A DNA stretch of 64,000 nt from assembly GCA_015680905.1 (NCBI GenBank), contig CM027377.1, forward strand, positions 25,134,501 through 25,198,500, in the 5' to 3' direction. The notes beneath the pieces were generated by a model. The model was not told where the DNA came from and searched no databases. It saw only the letters and a list, made by a program, of their open reading frames with translations. Numbering within the stretch: position 1 is the stretch's first letter; each line of letters starts with the position of its first letter. Position numbers and translations under genes: made by a program. The DNA is from Coptis chinensis. Lineage: Eukaryota; Streptophyta; Magnoliopsida; Ranunculales; Ranunculaceae. Of the stretch, positions 47,901-60,433 are shown piece after piece.

Positions 47901-49049
47901 ATGGGAGTTCTTAGAGATCTCTCACAACCTCTAGACTACTTGGTATGGTGCCCCGATCTCAAGGGAATTTTCTCATGCAAATCATCGCATGAGACTATCG
48001 AGAACCATAGGACCAAAATGACTTGGCATAAACAGGTGTGGAATTCCTACATACACCCGAGAGTTTCTGCTACTGCTTGGAAGATTCTCAAGGGATGTGT
48101 GGCTACAGATGATGTCATTCAAAGAAAGGGTGTCTACCTAGTCTCAATATGCAGATTATGTAGGCAGCATGGTGAAACGCTGGAGCATATTCTATGGGAG
48201 TGTCAATTCTCTCAAACCCTTTGGAATTGGACTGCAAGTAGATTTGAAGTTCGTCAAACCCTTATCCTTACTTCTTTCTCAACTGCTTATAAACTGGCGA
48301 AAATGTGGAGTGTGAGACTCAAGCACCTATGGACTGCTGCTCTCACTAGTGGTATGATAGAGATATGGAAGGACAGAAACCGAATCAATTTTGAGGGCAA
48401 AAAGGTGAATCTGGATGAATGTAAGCTTTTGATTCAATACCACATTTTCACCACTGCGCATCTTTCTAAGGCAAGTAACAACTCTTCTTTTAGGGATGTG
48501 GCTACTCTTAGAGCATGGAATCTAACCAATAGACCAAGGGCAGCCCCCACCACTAGGCAGTGTACTTGGGTACCACCAGAACAAGATTTTATAAAGCTAA
48601 ATACTGATGGTGCGGCTTTTGGCAATCCAGGACCCTCGGGGATTGGCGTTACTTTTAGAGACTTTGAAGGGTCTTTTAAACTGTCTCTATGCCAAAATAT
48701 TAGGAATTGATCAAATTTTAGAGCTGAATGCTTAGCTATCCTAGAGGGTATTGAACTAGCAATAAGGAAGGGATGGGTAATATTATGGATAGAAGCGGAC
48801 TCGGAACCGGCAATCAAAGCTTTTTGCAATGATAGTCTACCATGGGAGCTGCAACCGCAATAGAGAAAATGCTGCACTATACTTTAGGTTTTCACTTTCA
48901 CATCGACTTTTAGAGAAGCCAATTTCTCGGCAGATGCAATTGCAAAAGCTGGAGTGGCTCTGTAGCCTAATGAAAAGCTTATCTATGAGGGCAAACCACC
49001 ATGGTTACTACACTGGGAGTTACCTTTTCAGCAGTTTTTTAGATTCTAA
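44934..49049 (+). pseudogene. LINE ORF2: endonuclease, reverse transcriptase and RNase H, with frameshifts and stops
   Basis: It starts with the apurinic endonuclease motif (MKIIYWNIRGARKDKG). A frameshift near 45140-45180 leads to WLIVGDFNVVF and ASDHAPL. The frame is then stopped at 45958. Reverse transcriptase follows from 46084 (KIDISQAYDTMSWDFL, GLKQGDPLPPLLF, and the catalytic FADDIIIFANG at 46981). A frameshift near 47820 precedes a zinc-binding zf-RVT region (CRLCRQHGETLEHILWEC) and RNase H (LNTDGAAFGNPGPSGIG, AECLAILEGIE), with stops at 48708 and 48861. The end motif REANFSADAIAKAG lies near 48916. ORF2 proteins perform target-primed reverse transcription. This copy is dead. Confidence 0.92.
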
Positions 49050-49195
49050 TCTTTGTACATATTCGAAATCATGTAATATGGTTTTGGATACACTGAGCTT
49101 GATCATGGTGGGACTTTTTAGTCCATACCACACAATTTTGTAATTTTTCCCGTCTTTAATATATTTTCTACTTACCAAGCAAAAAAAAAACGTGT

Positions 49196-49975
49196 TAAAA
49201 ATATATATTACCATCCCTCACCATGTGACATGAAGAAGTACTGTTAGTGTGAAGAAGTGAGAGCGCGTGCGCGTTCAGATTGGCCTTGCCATGAGCGCGC
49301 CCGCGCCCTTGCCTAAAAAAAGAAAATATTATTGTGCTTGACCATGTTGGATTTTTCTTTTTCGTATTATTTGGAGTGAAAACTGAGTTTCATCTTTACC
49401 ATGTTTAATTTAGGCACCTAGTCAATAACTGAAGCTAGTTCTAAACAGTCTTGGGTATGAAATGGTGTTTGAATTGTACCATTAGCTTTCTCACATTAGG
49501 CTTTTGCTAGTTTATATGGTGTCATTTATGTTCTTGTTTGAATATTGTGTCATCCTAATTCGTGACATATGAAGGTGGCAGGTCCGCGGCCCCAGGGTGA
49601 CATAAGGAAAGGAAACCGGATGGCATAGAATCAGGTCCGCGGTACCCTGAAAGAAGATGTGCCTTTAGGGATAAAGGACATGGACGGGCCTTTGGGCCAA
49701 GCCGGATGCGGGAGTCGGGACGGGAAGCACTGTAGCGGAACCCTAAAAGACAGCTGGATCGGATGCAAGATCAACGAACGAGGGAAGGTTAAAAGAAGAT
49801 ATATAAAGAAGAAGTGGGAGAGAAGAAAGATGAAAAAGAAGAAAAGAGACGAAGAGCGACTAGTGAGATTGAGTGTTGTAATATCGGTTGACACAAATAC
49901 AACAACGCAGATTCTTCTAGTATTTATTTGTATTATGTGGTGTTGAATTGATTATAGAAAGGACAGCTGTTTGTT
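49196..49975 (+). promoter_or_regulatory. Upstream region of the F-box gene, with a TATA box
   Basis: A GC-rich motif (GAGCGCGCCCGCGCCCTT, near 49293) matches the leader motif of elements A and B and is probably a gypsy remnant. A 12-bp direct repeat CAGGTCCGCGG occurs near 49580 and 49632. TATATAAAG at 49800-49808 is followed by a purine-rich stretch and lies about 170 bp before the F-box ATG, a plausible core promoter. The rest shows nothing I can name. Confidence 0.45.
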
Positions 49976-52900
49976 ATGGAAAATTCCCGGGCTGTGCTGC
50001 CAGAAGATGTGGTGTTTACTATTTTACTTTGGCTACCGGTGGCATCTCTTTTACGATTCAAGTCTGTGTGCAAATCATGGTGCTCTTTAATCGAAAGCTC
50101 CCCCTTTATCACCCAGCATCAGGATAATAATAATAATAATGATGACCATCAACTTATCATTTTGGATCCCTCTCAATGTGATGACACACCTTGTTACTCA
50201 CTTAGATTCTGCTTACTCTCTGGTAGCAACTATAACGTGCCCAAAGTCTTAGATTTACCCCACCGTTTTGACAATGCTCTTGAGTCCTCCCCAAAAATCA
50301 TTGCTTCTTGTAACGGCATAATTTGTCTACGACCCGACCTTTCCCAGAATGTTTCATTGTGGAACCCTGCTTTGAGAGAATTCCGAATTCTTCCGAAACC
50401 ATCAGTCCCTCCTGAAGAATTGGTTCCTGATTGCTTCTTCTATTTTGGTTTTGGTTATGATGCTAAAACCAACGATTACAAAGTTGTGAAAGTTATTTTT
50501 CTGAATCTGATGACATGTCGAGTTGATCTGTACAGCTTAAGTACGGATTCTTGGAGACGTATTGACACTGTAGTGCCTCTCCCTCATGTATTCTCACATT
50601 CTAAAGCACCGTTACGGAATGGAATTTATTGTTGGTTGGGAGAAGATGAATCAGAACGACATGCAATTCTTTCATTCGACTTTACCACTGAGGTGTTTAA
50701 AACTATGACAGTGCCAGATGTTTTCGGTGTTGGTTCCCCTGCTTATTTGAGGTTGGCCTTGTTAAGAGAAAACCTTGCTTGCATTGAGTGGGTGTTTTAT
50801 TCAAATAATCCGTACACATGGCACTGTAAAATATGGGTGTTGAATGAATATGATGTAATGGAGTCTTGGACGAAACTATATACAATAGAGTTAGAGCTTT
50901 TTGCTTATCCGTGTGCAGTTTTGATGAATGGGAAGATAATTGGGTATGGGAGTAATGACGGACGTTTGTGCTTTTGCGATCTTGTTATCCAAGAATTAAA
51001 GTATTTCCCATTGGATCCGGTAAGTTTTGCAACCGAGGTTGTTGTCTACAACGCGACCCTAGTTTCAATCAAAAGCACAGTTCGTGCAGCTAATAAGGTG
51101 AGTTCCGTGGTAAGTTTCTATATCATTTCTTTAACCTCTTTGTTTTTTTTTTTTTTTTTTTTTTTTTTAATTAAGAAAATGGGCTTGATTTCTAGATAAA
51201 ATTCTCTGTTTATTTAGACATTAACCAATATCCCATCATGAGTTTCTTGTACTATATGCTGTCTTGTCTGTGAAGAAAAACATGGATGAATAAGAAGACG
51301 TTCTACTTTTCATTCCATAACTTATTAGTTGTCTTCTAATTGCTAACAACTAATTGTGGTGGAAAATGTTTTGTGTACAAGATCAAAGGAAGCTCTAGGA
51401 AGCTCTTTGGAGTGCAAAACGGGAATTGGTGTGAACTAATTCTAAATCAGTTCATACCTGGTAACAGAAAAAGCAACACACTCTCAGGCGGATTTGTAGA
51501 ATCCAGAATGATTGTGTTTTATCTATTTTGAGTCCTCATCAAGGATTTTCCAGTTTCCTCCCTTCTTGGGTATCTTTCCTATTAGACATTTCTTCTCTTT
51601 GATCTAACTTTTTCTGGCTTTCAAAACCTTCTAATTTCCCAAATCCACTATATGCTCTTATGTGTTTGATGGTGTACATAGCTTCCGCTTAATCCTTTCA
51701 GAGTTCTCATCTTAATATCTTACTTGAGATTTTGGAATTGTGTAGGACTTGACGGAAAATCAGCCGTCAGCTATTGATTTGGCTTTGCTCAAGCAAGGTA
51801 TTTGTTTGTCCTTTAGATCTGCTTATCATTTTACTTGTCTGTCATATGTTTATAAAATATTAACGTTTTCTTTGCTTTGTTTTATTTCTGTTCCTAACAT
51901 CAAGTTTGGCTTAGCATATGATGTATACGAAGGCGGAAGCAACTTCGAATCAATAACACCAATGAATAAGAATCGATAAACATAAAAAAACTAGGGTTTT
52001 AAGGAAAAACGAAATTCCTTTAATTGAATCTCTCAATTAAACAATCAATCAATAAACAAAAACAACCGAGTTGGGTGGAATACCTTCTCAAGAAGGGCAG
52101 TTTGATTTTGTTTAGTCTATTTACAAGCCTATTTATAATAAGATCCTACTTCTAATTCTAGTTATAGTCATAATAGGAAACTACTACTAACATAACAAAT
52201 AAAAATATAAACTAACTAAACCAAACTAAATACTATTAATTCCATGCCCATGCATCAGTATATATCTCTGTTTTTTCTTTTCTTAGACTTGTATTGGTTC
52301 CAAACATAGGATTTGTCTTTCGGTTTTTTTTTGGGCTGAACGTCTTGTTTGGCTTGGTTTTGCTTTGATGAAGTTGTATTTTTCTAAAATTGTGTGTGTT
52401 AGGTTTTGTATGTTTGAACCTATATTGTGTAGTCAAAACGACCAAATCGGGTCAGCACTCTGATATAGTCAAGGAGTTACTAGGAAACATTTTGTCTTGG
52501 GGAATCTCTTTGCTAAAAAGGAACTGTATCTTTTGTATACGAGGGAGCCAGGTACTGTGGTCATAATCGGTACTCTTGGTTTAGTTAGGCATTTTAAAGT
52601 TCTCCTTGTTCGGCTTTTGTTTCGTCCCTTGGGTTAGTCATGTGTTGCTGCTGGACGTATTTCTGCTTTGTGGGATAATTTAATTTTTGTGTGTAAATGA
52701 TGTCATATATGGTCTATATTCAGTAGTATTTTAATTCCTGTGTTTATGGTTAGATATATTAGTGCCAGTTATTGTTTTGATGTACTCATTCGGTAGTTTG
52801 TTGTTTGGTCTGTGTCTATCTAGTTGGTCTATTTTAGGTTTTGTTGTTTAGTTTCCTTTTCTTATTCCCTTTTTTGGTATTCTAGCGAAGGAATCCAGAG

Positions 52901-54749
52901 ATGGAATATTATATATTTATATTATATAGTGGTTTGGGTGTTGATTGGACTTCCCTCATTGCATTTAGAGTCTACTTATGTCATTTCTTACTCCAGGGAC
53001 ATGTCATTTCCTTGCTTCTGTAAATAGACCAGAGTAAGACTTTGTGAGATATTTGTACAGTGGGCACTTCACTGTTTTGATCACTATCTTTCGTGATGAG
53101 AGTTTGACAGCTTTAATCATTGCCTTACGTTGTGAGAGTTGTTTAGATCGAGACCATCCCTTTTAGCTTTGCAAAGAAAGTTATAGCTGCATAGAGTGGG
53201 ATAACATGTTTTAAGGCAAAGATAGAGGCGGTGGAAGTGAAGCCCCATCACGACTTTCTTTCGGACCGCGACTAGTGTTTGGCACTAGGTTTAGAAGTAA
53301 GCAATGGTCTCCTTGCGCGAGCAACTGATTAAGATGAGATGAACATTGAGCATGTTCTCAGGCATAAAATGCTTTCCTTTCCCCTTATAGGACGTATGTA
53401 CCAATGTCATACTGTGAATCATTTTTTTTGCTTCTCGGTACAAGTGATGTTTGAGAACTCTGGAAATGTAAGTAGTTTTAGTCACATTGTTATTTGTTGG
53501 TAGTCCTGGATGACAGAAGTAGCTTAGTAATGGCTGATTATGGACATGTTGATTTGGCTGTAAACTGTGTTAAGAATAAGCAGAAGATTGACAAGTGAGG
53601 GAAGCGCTTGGCTTGGTTTAAGCTGAGCAGTCAAATGTCCTAGGCAGTGCAAAAATGGCCTATGCTTATGTGGGACTAGTCAGCTAGCACACCCAAAAAG
53701 TATGACCTGCACCCACCCTTGTATGTGAGTATGTGACATATATGCCTAGATGACTTACTATTTACTAAATCGATGAAGTGCACATAAATATAGAGATATC
53801 GCAAAAATAAGCTTAGATACTCAGGCATCTTCTTCAGCAGCCAAAATCTTCCTCAAGCTACAACACAACATTGTTGGCCAAAATCTTATGGAGATTAACC
53901 AAAATCTGCCTCAAAAGTCTAATATGCTAGACTCCCACCTAGGCTCTAAGCTCTAGGCTCAACCTTAGGCCTAGAATTGCCTTACCTGTCATTGACTGCT
54001 GAGAAGTATAGTTTGGGAAGGTGGATCAAGAGCATCAAGAGTTATCACAGTTTTTGGTAATAAAACAGAGTGTGCCTGTGTGCCTCTTAGCACTGCTCTT
54101 GGTCTTCCTTCCCCAAAATCTTATGAAATGGTTGGTCTTCCCAAGCTGGAAGGATGAAGAAGTTTGAGTCAGGTTTGGAAAAGCTTTGTCTGGGTCGCTG
54201 CTGGTCCAAAGCTACGTAACATCCGTTGTATTCGACATATATCACATCTGATCTGAGCTTGTTAGTTGAACAGGTTTCAGGTTGAAAGCAAATTCAATGT
54301 CAGTTACCACGTCATCTCAATAAATTCGACTTGACCCTGTGCCAAGTGATGTAACGAGTCGTTTTATTTCAAATTTATGTCCCTAGATCCCGACAGTTAG
54401 ATAAATCTCCATCTATCATTTGCCCTTGAATTGCTACTCAAACAACACCTGGTTTTAGTCCCTTAAAGTCACCTCGCGCAACGCCTTCTTATATGTATGG
54501 GCATGTTATGTCAAATAAGACTGTGACATTCTCCCTCAAATTACATAAGCACCTCGCCATGGTTTGCATCTCAGTGCCGTTCTGGATTTTACTTTGCTTT
54601 GTTTTGACCTCCATCTGCATGTGCTAAAGTGATTTTACTTGGTTATCCAAAATGAAAAAGTTATTCTACTTGCGATTTTAGATGCTGTAATTTGTATATG
54701 TTTATCAATTATTTCACTCAATCTGATTGTGGCCTGTTCTGCAGGTTGA
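49976..54749 (+). CDS. F-box protein of the FBA (F-box-associated domain) type; three exons predicted
   Basis: The protein begins MENSRAVLPEDVVFTILLWL and has an N-terminal F-box at residues 8-48 (LPEDVV, LPVASLLRFKSVCKSW), which binds SKP1 in SCF ubiquitin ligases. An F-box-associated beta-propeller-like region follows (IICLRPDLSQNVSLWNPALR, FGFGYDAKTNDYKVVKV, LYSLSTDSWRRI). Exon one ends at 51097 (AAG-GTGAGT). Exon two is 51746-51797. Exon three begins at 54745 after TCTGCAG and gives a stop at 54747-54749, for a product of about 390 residues. Reading through the first donor gives an unrelated poly-Phe tail from a T-run, so splicing is the better model. This family supplies target-recognition subunits, including defence regulators and S-locus F-box proteins. 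The substrate cannot be inferred. Confidence 0.85.
51098..51745 (+). other. First intron of the F-box gene
   Basis: It runs from GTGAGT to TTGTGTAG and is T-rich, with a T-run of more than 20 bases near 51144-51168. Nothing else was recognised in it. Confidence 0.6.
51919..52257 (-). mobile_element. Short solo LTR (probably Ty1/copia) in the second F-box intron
   Basis: It has the inverted ends TGATGTATAC and, read reversed, TGATGCATGG. The flanks GCATA (51914-51918) and GTATA (52258-52262) agree at four of five bases. On the minus strand it contains a TATA-like TTATAAATAGGC followed by a stretch typical of an LTR R-U5 region. With no internal sequence it is a solo LTR. The copia label rests on the small size only. 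Confidence 0.6.
52263..54744 (+). other. Remainder of the second F-box intron
   Basis: About 2.5 kb with no ORF of interest and no clear repeat boundaries. Many short T-rich and pyrimidine-rich stretches and a TTCTGCAG acceptor at the right end fit an intron. The region could hold old, unrecognisable insertions. Confidence 0.4.
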
Positions 54750-55300
54750 AGATGTAATGATGATGGGCGATGTTATGAAAAATTGGGCTTCGATCAAATC
54801 CCACAGAGATGTGCTTCCCCATGTGTTATTTGTATTTATCAACTTGTATACAAATCTTGTAGTGATGGAATGACCTTTCAACATGGGTGGCTAATAATAA
54901 TTAAGTACGCGGAAGCAGTCCCTTAAACTTCAAGAGTAACCATGCTAGAGAGCTAAACAGATGAGCATCCCTCCTGCGCTTACAGTGCCAACTTTATTTT
55001 AGCCACAGGAGAGTGCGCTAACCACCTAAAGGGCATGCGTGGGTTTGGTTTTGTATCCTAAATTTGTTGCTTCCCTTTTTGACGATTCTGAAAGAAATAA
55101 TTATTTTAGCCATTCAGTTCTGGTAGAAAACGTTTAGTGTTTTAGTTTTAGACATCAGTAATACGTTCGTTGTTCATGGTTATTGTAGTTAAAACGTTGT
55201 ACAGGGTTGCCCTGTATTGTTAGTTGCAACATCCAGGTATTCAATTATCAGATGATCAGGAATATTAATTTAATTTGCTAATATTGATCACAACAGTACA
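54745..55300 (+). other. Third exon, mostly 3' untranslated region of the F-box gene
   Basis: After the acceptor, the frame meets TGA at 54747. The following sequence, including an open stretch DVMMMGDVMKNWASIK in another frame, would be untranslated. No clear polyadenylation signal was fixed, so the end is approximate. Confidence 0.4.
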
Positions 55301-55880
55301 CTACTATGGGCATATTCATTATCGTGTGACTTAATTCTTATTTATTTAGAGATAAAATAAGGGTTTTCATAAAAGCACCACTTAGTTTACCAAAGACTGC
55401 GTACACCCAAAACAAACCAATTTAGAATTAAATCTCCTTATTTTATGTAACCACTTGAAAATTTAATAGGCACCACTTAAGATTTTTAATGTTTTTAAAA
55501 AAAAAAAAAATGTTTAATTTTGATTAGTTTAGTTTTATCTTAAGTTCAATTGAATCAATATTCCTTTTTAATGTTGACAAATTCTAATGTTGACAAATTC
55601 AAAATTTTAATCATTTTTCATAAAATTGGACAAATTGGTATATTCAAATGCACGATTGAATAATTTCATTAAAAGTTTTGCTTTGATTTCAACTGTAATA
55701 ATGTGGAGAAAAGATTATGGCTGATTTGATTCGTAAATTATTATTAAACTTATTTGTTTTCATGTTGGGATTCCATCAAACTTTGATAAATTTTATAATT
55801 CAATCAATTTTTTTTTAAATGAAATAAAAAAAATCAGTAAGTATCTTCAATTAGTAATAAATCAATCAATATATTAAGTA
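55301..55880. other. AT-rich intergenic stretch
   Basis: No ORF, repeat border or RNA gene was recognised. It contains an A-run near 55499-55510 and leads directly into the Helitron-like array. Confidence 0.5.
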
Positions 55881-56349
55881 TCTATATCTTAATATTAAAG
55901 CTCCTACAAGGGATATTTTTCTAGCTCTCTTAAAATTCCACCTCATCAACTCCTATTAAAACGAGCGGGAATTCCTTTTCTATTGAAAAGATAAATTCTA
56001 GCACTTTTAATTAAAATAGGAATCCTACTCTTATTATAAGGGGAATTCTTCTCCTATTAAAAAAAAATCTAACACTTCTACAACGAAAATCTTTCTCCTA
56101 TTAAAAACAGGAATCATACTTCTAAATTAAAACGAGATCTCACCCCCAATTAAAAAATGAGTTTTAAAAACTCAATTAAAACAATTTGTTGATAAATTAA
56201 AATGAATTTTTAAGACTTGATTAAAATAATTTGTTAGGAAATTAAAACATATTACACGACGAAAACAAAAATCACTTAGGAAATTTATATATGTATAATT
56301 ATGATTGTCAATAGGAGAGTTTGTGCGTATGCACGGGTCTACTTTCTAG
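55881..56349 (+). mobile_element. Helitron-like unit 1, both termini present
   Basis: It runs from TCTATATC to the terminal hairpin (stem GTGC/GCAC) and CTAG at 56346-56349, followed by T. The interior is made of short repeated phrases around CCTATTAAAACG and AATTTGTTAGG, without coding sequence. Confidence 0.7.
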
Positions 56350-56879
56350 TTAATATTAAAACTCCCACAATTGGTATTTTAAATTTTCACATTATCAACT
56401 CCTATTAAAACGAGAATTTTTCTCCTATTGACAACAAAAAATTCTAACACTTCCAATTAAAACGGGAATCCTTCTCCTATTATAATTATAATAGGAATTA
56501 ATTCCATATTGAAAAAGAAAAATATATCACTTCTAATTAAAACAAGAGTCATTCTCTTATTAAAAACTGGAATCACACTTCTAAATTAAAACGGGATCCC
56601 CCTCTCAATTAAAAAACGGGTTTTTAAAACTTAATTAAAATAATTTGTTGAGAAATTAAAATGAATTTTTAAAACTTAATTAAAACAATTTGTTAGGAAA
56701 TTTGTTAGGAAATTAAAATGAGCATCATCAACGCATTGTTAAAATCTGTTGTGACGCGTCAACATTTTTTAGCGATAGAAATGGTCAAATAAATGTTACG
56801 TACCAGCGCAAAATTTCTAAATTTCTTGTTTCGATTTCACACGGCACAAAGTTGTCATGTCCAGACAAAAAGTTTTTTG

Positions 56880-57071
56880 TAAACTGCAAAAGTTGTCCCG
56901 TCCATCATTTCCCTCTATTTCTATGGCGCCAAACCATTATGTGAAAACGAGCTTGAACCGATCCACAAGTTCGTGGTTGCCCTACAAGACTAAGCTGGCT
57001 CATACGCTTGTTCATTTCATCAGCAATTTTCTCAAAAAAACACATGTCTATTTTGGCCTGTTCCAACAATT
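56880..57071 (-). pseudogene. Harbinger ORF1-like gene, continuation after the CACTA insertion
   Basis: Across the insertion the minus strand continues with VGTGQNRHVFFEKIADEMNK and then GSVQARFHIMVW. This fits the rest of the trihelix pattern (FWxRIAExF, SLQxRW). A homopolymer of T near 57034 shifts the frame. It is a fragment and not functional. Confidence 0.5.
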
Positions 57072-60041
57072 CACTACTAAAAAAAAGACATATTATGACG
57101 CTTGTTTTTTATCTATCTTGACAGCTTTGTTGAAAACCATCAAGATAGGTGTCTTGGTTATATTTTTATGACGGTTGTTCCAACATTATGTCATGTATGA
57201 CACAAGCGTCAATAAAATATTATGATTTTATGACGGCTCTTGCAACATTATGTCGCGTATGACTCAGGTGTCAAGAAAATATGATGATTTATTGACGGAT
57301 TTTTTTAAAAAGTCAACTTTAGCAATGTAATAAGCTGTCAACACCTCTCTAGACCATTTTTTTTTTTATGTTGCGAACATTGACATAGTCACTGACTTAT
57401 CACTTCTTTTAATGAACCGTCAACAGGCACCCAAATAACTATCAAGAGCACGCAGATGAAATGCACTTGGGCTTGGCCAAGCTAAAAGCTATCACAACCT
57501 GTTTAAGTTTCATGTGTTCACTTGAATCACTTGAACCGTCAATAAGTAAAATCGTGGAAACTTTTATAATTCAGAGAGAGAAACTTTAGCAAAAAAAAGA
57601 GAGTGAACGAAAAAAAAACTCATAACATCTCAAACACACTTCATTTTATCTCCTTCAAAACCTAGGTGTCGACTCTTCCAACGCAAATATGTCTTGGTGT
57701 TATTTGATCTCCTCGGTTGGTCGTCTTCTTCATCGTCTTTCTCATTCTTAACATGGTGAACTACTACCTGAAAGAGGGTTTTAGAAGGTAAGTTTTCTAG
57801 TTACTGAACAAAGTTTGCTCCTTTAGTGACAAGCCCTATAAAGAGAGTTACAATGAACATACTTTTCTAATTAATCCTTTCATTCTGGAGCACTTCTAAG
57901 CTCATTTGTCAAGTTCCAAATCGAAATTTATGAGTTCTAAATCTGAATCAAGTATATTTAAAGCCCAGGGGGGATTTTGTGAACCAATATACTTTGATTT
58001 TTATCTATTCTCATTATGTGCTTTCTATGTTTAAGCATGGATTCATTCTCTTTTTTCCCAAGTATATATGGTTCGTTCTTGGTTAAAAGACTTCCGAAAT
58101 TTTATTTTCCTTCTTTTGAATAGTTAAGTGAATCTAGATTTTTTATGGGTGTTTTTTGAGATCGAATCTGGATGTGATTCTTACCAAAAGGCCAAGGATT
58201 TCGAGCTTCACAAGAAGCTGGGGACTTGGGATGTATAATCTGTAAGTGTAGTTTTATCTGTACATCTACCATAATAAAATATTTGCATACCTTGTTTGTA
58301 ACAGTGTGTTTTCATGAGTTTTGATAGAGCTTATTGTTGTTTATTGTAGCTGCCAAGGCAATCCCTAGAGGAGAGAGTACACTTATTCAAGAAATTGCAG
58401 ACTTAACTGGTGGACAAGCAACTTCGGACAGGTGAACAGATTACTTGTTCTTCTTTGAACTCTTTAGAAGCTATCTATAACTCGAAATGTGAACATTACG
58501 AAAACTTTGTTGGTTAGTTGATCGACTCTACTTTGAGATTCATGACAAACTTACAAATGCCTAATGTATTTCCTGTATGCGTTTTAGTAACAGTCCTATT
58601 ACTTAATTCTATAATACAAACATTTTAGTAGCATTTTTCTTTTCTCCTTTTTGGTGCTATTTTATTGGTCAATGAGTGTTAGTACCTACTGCTGCTAGGT
58701 GTTGTAACCCCCCAAGTCCTAACACCATCAGTTCAACCATTTGGTTTTTATACTTTTTAAATTAATGGGTGCAACTGTGCAAGACTTAGACCACAGAAGG
58801 TAAAAGTTATTGAAGTGTTATAGGAGTTTACATGTCACAAACCACATTAGGCATTTTCCATAGTACTTTATCCCTTCTTGTTGTGCTTTTCTTTAATGCC
58901 ATAGAATTTTAGTAGCCACTATGCAGTGCCTCATACACTAAGTGTCAAGTGGCTGTAACACAAAATATAGTAACCAATCTTAAACATTTCAAAGATGTAC
59001 TAAGTAATGAACTTGTTAGACACTAAATATACATATATTAATACATGCATGACCTTCTAGAATTTCAAATTATGTAGAACACATACAGATTCAACACCAT
59101 CAATGCATCTCTCCATAGGTCTAATTTCTTACATTATTTCCTTTGCCTATTAGGTAAAGGGTTATTTGTGTATACATATCAGATATCCTATAGTGGTGTA
59201 CATTTGGGGTTTAACCAACATGATTTTCTGTCATAGTAGCGTTGATCGTATCTCTTTAGTTTAGTAGTTATATGATTATATTTTGAGTTTACTTATTAAA
59301 CAAACTTACACATTCTTCATCATATTGTTTTTTAGGTTATAAGTGAGATAGCATGGTAGCTGGATTAAGTTTGTTTGAGATGGATCGGTATATTAGCAAT
59401 TTGTTGGATGGGTTATGCAAATTGCATTATTGTTGGATTATGACTTGATTTTGAATCAAGTGTTTGAGTTATTTAATTTTTTTCTTCGTGAATAAATCAT
59501 GTAATATGAACAAGTTTTTGGAATAATTTATGTTGGTAATAAAAGTATGATTCTTGTTTCCGTAATGGACTTGAGTTGTTAGGGTGTATGAATGCATTAG
59601 TTTAATGGAATTTCAAATTTACAGGAAAAAAAAAAAAAAAAAATGTTATGACAGCTTCTAAAGAACTGTTGTGTTACATACCAATTCTTGACAGCTTTTA
59701 GTGTTAATTTCTTGACGCTTTTGTTTCTCATGGTGACGCTTAAATAAAAACAGTCAAAAAGAAGTTTTATTTCTTGACGCTTTTTCTAGTAAAACTATGA
59801 CAATTAAGTAAAACATGTCACTCAAAAGGATCTAGTTATAACGTTTATAAATGAATTTTTGTCATATTAAGTTTGAGCGTTTATGTCAGTTTCTCCAGAA
59901 CCGTCATTAAAATTATGACGCTTTTTGCTAACTTTTATGACGGGCTCTATAATGACGGTTGTTTTTTTTAATGAAAAAACGTCACTAAACTAGTTTCATG
60001 ATGACTTTTAGCTGTCATTACAAGTCTTTTTTTTAGTAGTG
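57072..60041. mobile_element. Non-autonomous CACTA element (2970 bp)
   Basis: Perfect terminal repeats CACTACTAAAAAAAAGAC occur at 57072 and, inverted, ending at 60041. They are flanked by the 3-bp duplication ATT (57069-57071 and 60042-60044). Subterminal repeats built on TTATGACGGTT, TTGACGCTT and GTCATTA recur within about 400 bp of both ends. No transposase-like ORF was seen. The middle (about 57650-59600) is AT-rich, with no feature I can name. Confidence 0.93.
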
Positions 60042-60240
60042 ATTGCATCTTCTGAAATAAAAATCCAACTATGACATAAAATTTTATCTGCTATGGCTGT
60101 GAATTTTTTTGAACTCCCTTGAACATAGGTATGTTGGCTATTTTCTTGGCTTTGGTTTTCACCATTTCTACCATCTCTATTTCCTCTACCTCTAGACCTT
60201 TGTGATTTTGGTGAAGAATAAAAGAAGAAAGATGAGTGAA
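60042..60240 (-). pseudogene. Harbinger ORF1-like (Myb/trihelix) gene, N-terminal piece
   Basis: A minus-strand frame reads SPKSQRSRGRGNRDGRNGEN and then KKFTAIADKILCHSWIFISE, DA. The pattern FTxxxDKxLCxxWxxISxDA is that of the Myb-like ORF1 protein of PIF/Harbinger elements, also annotated in plants as glutathione S-transferase T3-like. The frame is cut at 60041 by the CACTA element and continues at 57071. Confidence 0.55.
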
Positions 60241-60357
60241 TTGGTGAAAAATTAGTTAAGCAAGTATGTAATATATATAGGCCCAGACCAAGACCAACGG
60301 AACTAAATATATCTGTTAATTCCAATGGTACAAAATCAAACCGTTTTAATTTTTTTT

Positions 60358-60360
<3 letters not shown>

Positions 60361-60430
<70 letters not shown>
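60361..60430. repeat. (TA)n microsatellite
   Basis: About 33 consecutive TA dinucleotides. It makes open frames run through on both strands with Ile-Tyr repeats; these are not genes. Confidence 0.98.

Positions 60431-60433
<3 letters not shown>

Larger units (their letters stand above)
44140..49190 (+). mobile_element. L1-type LINE, 5'-truncated and disrupted
   Basis: A remnant ORF1 is followed by ORF2 with endonuclease, reverse transcriptase, zinc-binding and RNase H regions, then a 3' tail ending in ten A residues (49181-49190). A short direct repeat AACGTGT (44133-44139 and 49189-49195) may be the TSD, but part of it overlaps the poly(A), so the left boundary is uncertain and could be as late as about 44275. 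The element lies immediately right of the CACTA and the end of the D LTR. Confidence 0.88.

Noticed and set aside
49196..49320. Start of another gypsy element
   Set aside because: The GC-rich motif is leader-like, but no LTR, PBS or gag is adjacent; treated as a remnant at most.
51098..51199. C-terminal extension of the F-box frame with a poly-Phe run
   Set aside because: It starts at a good GTGAGT donor and is encoded by a T-rich intron. The family has no such tail.
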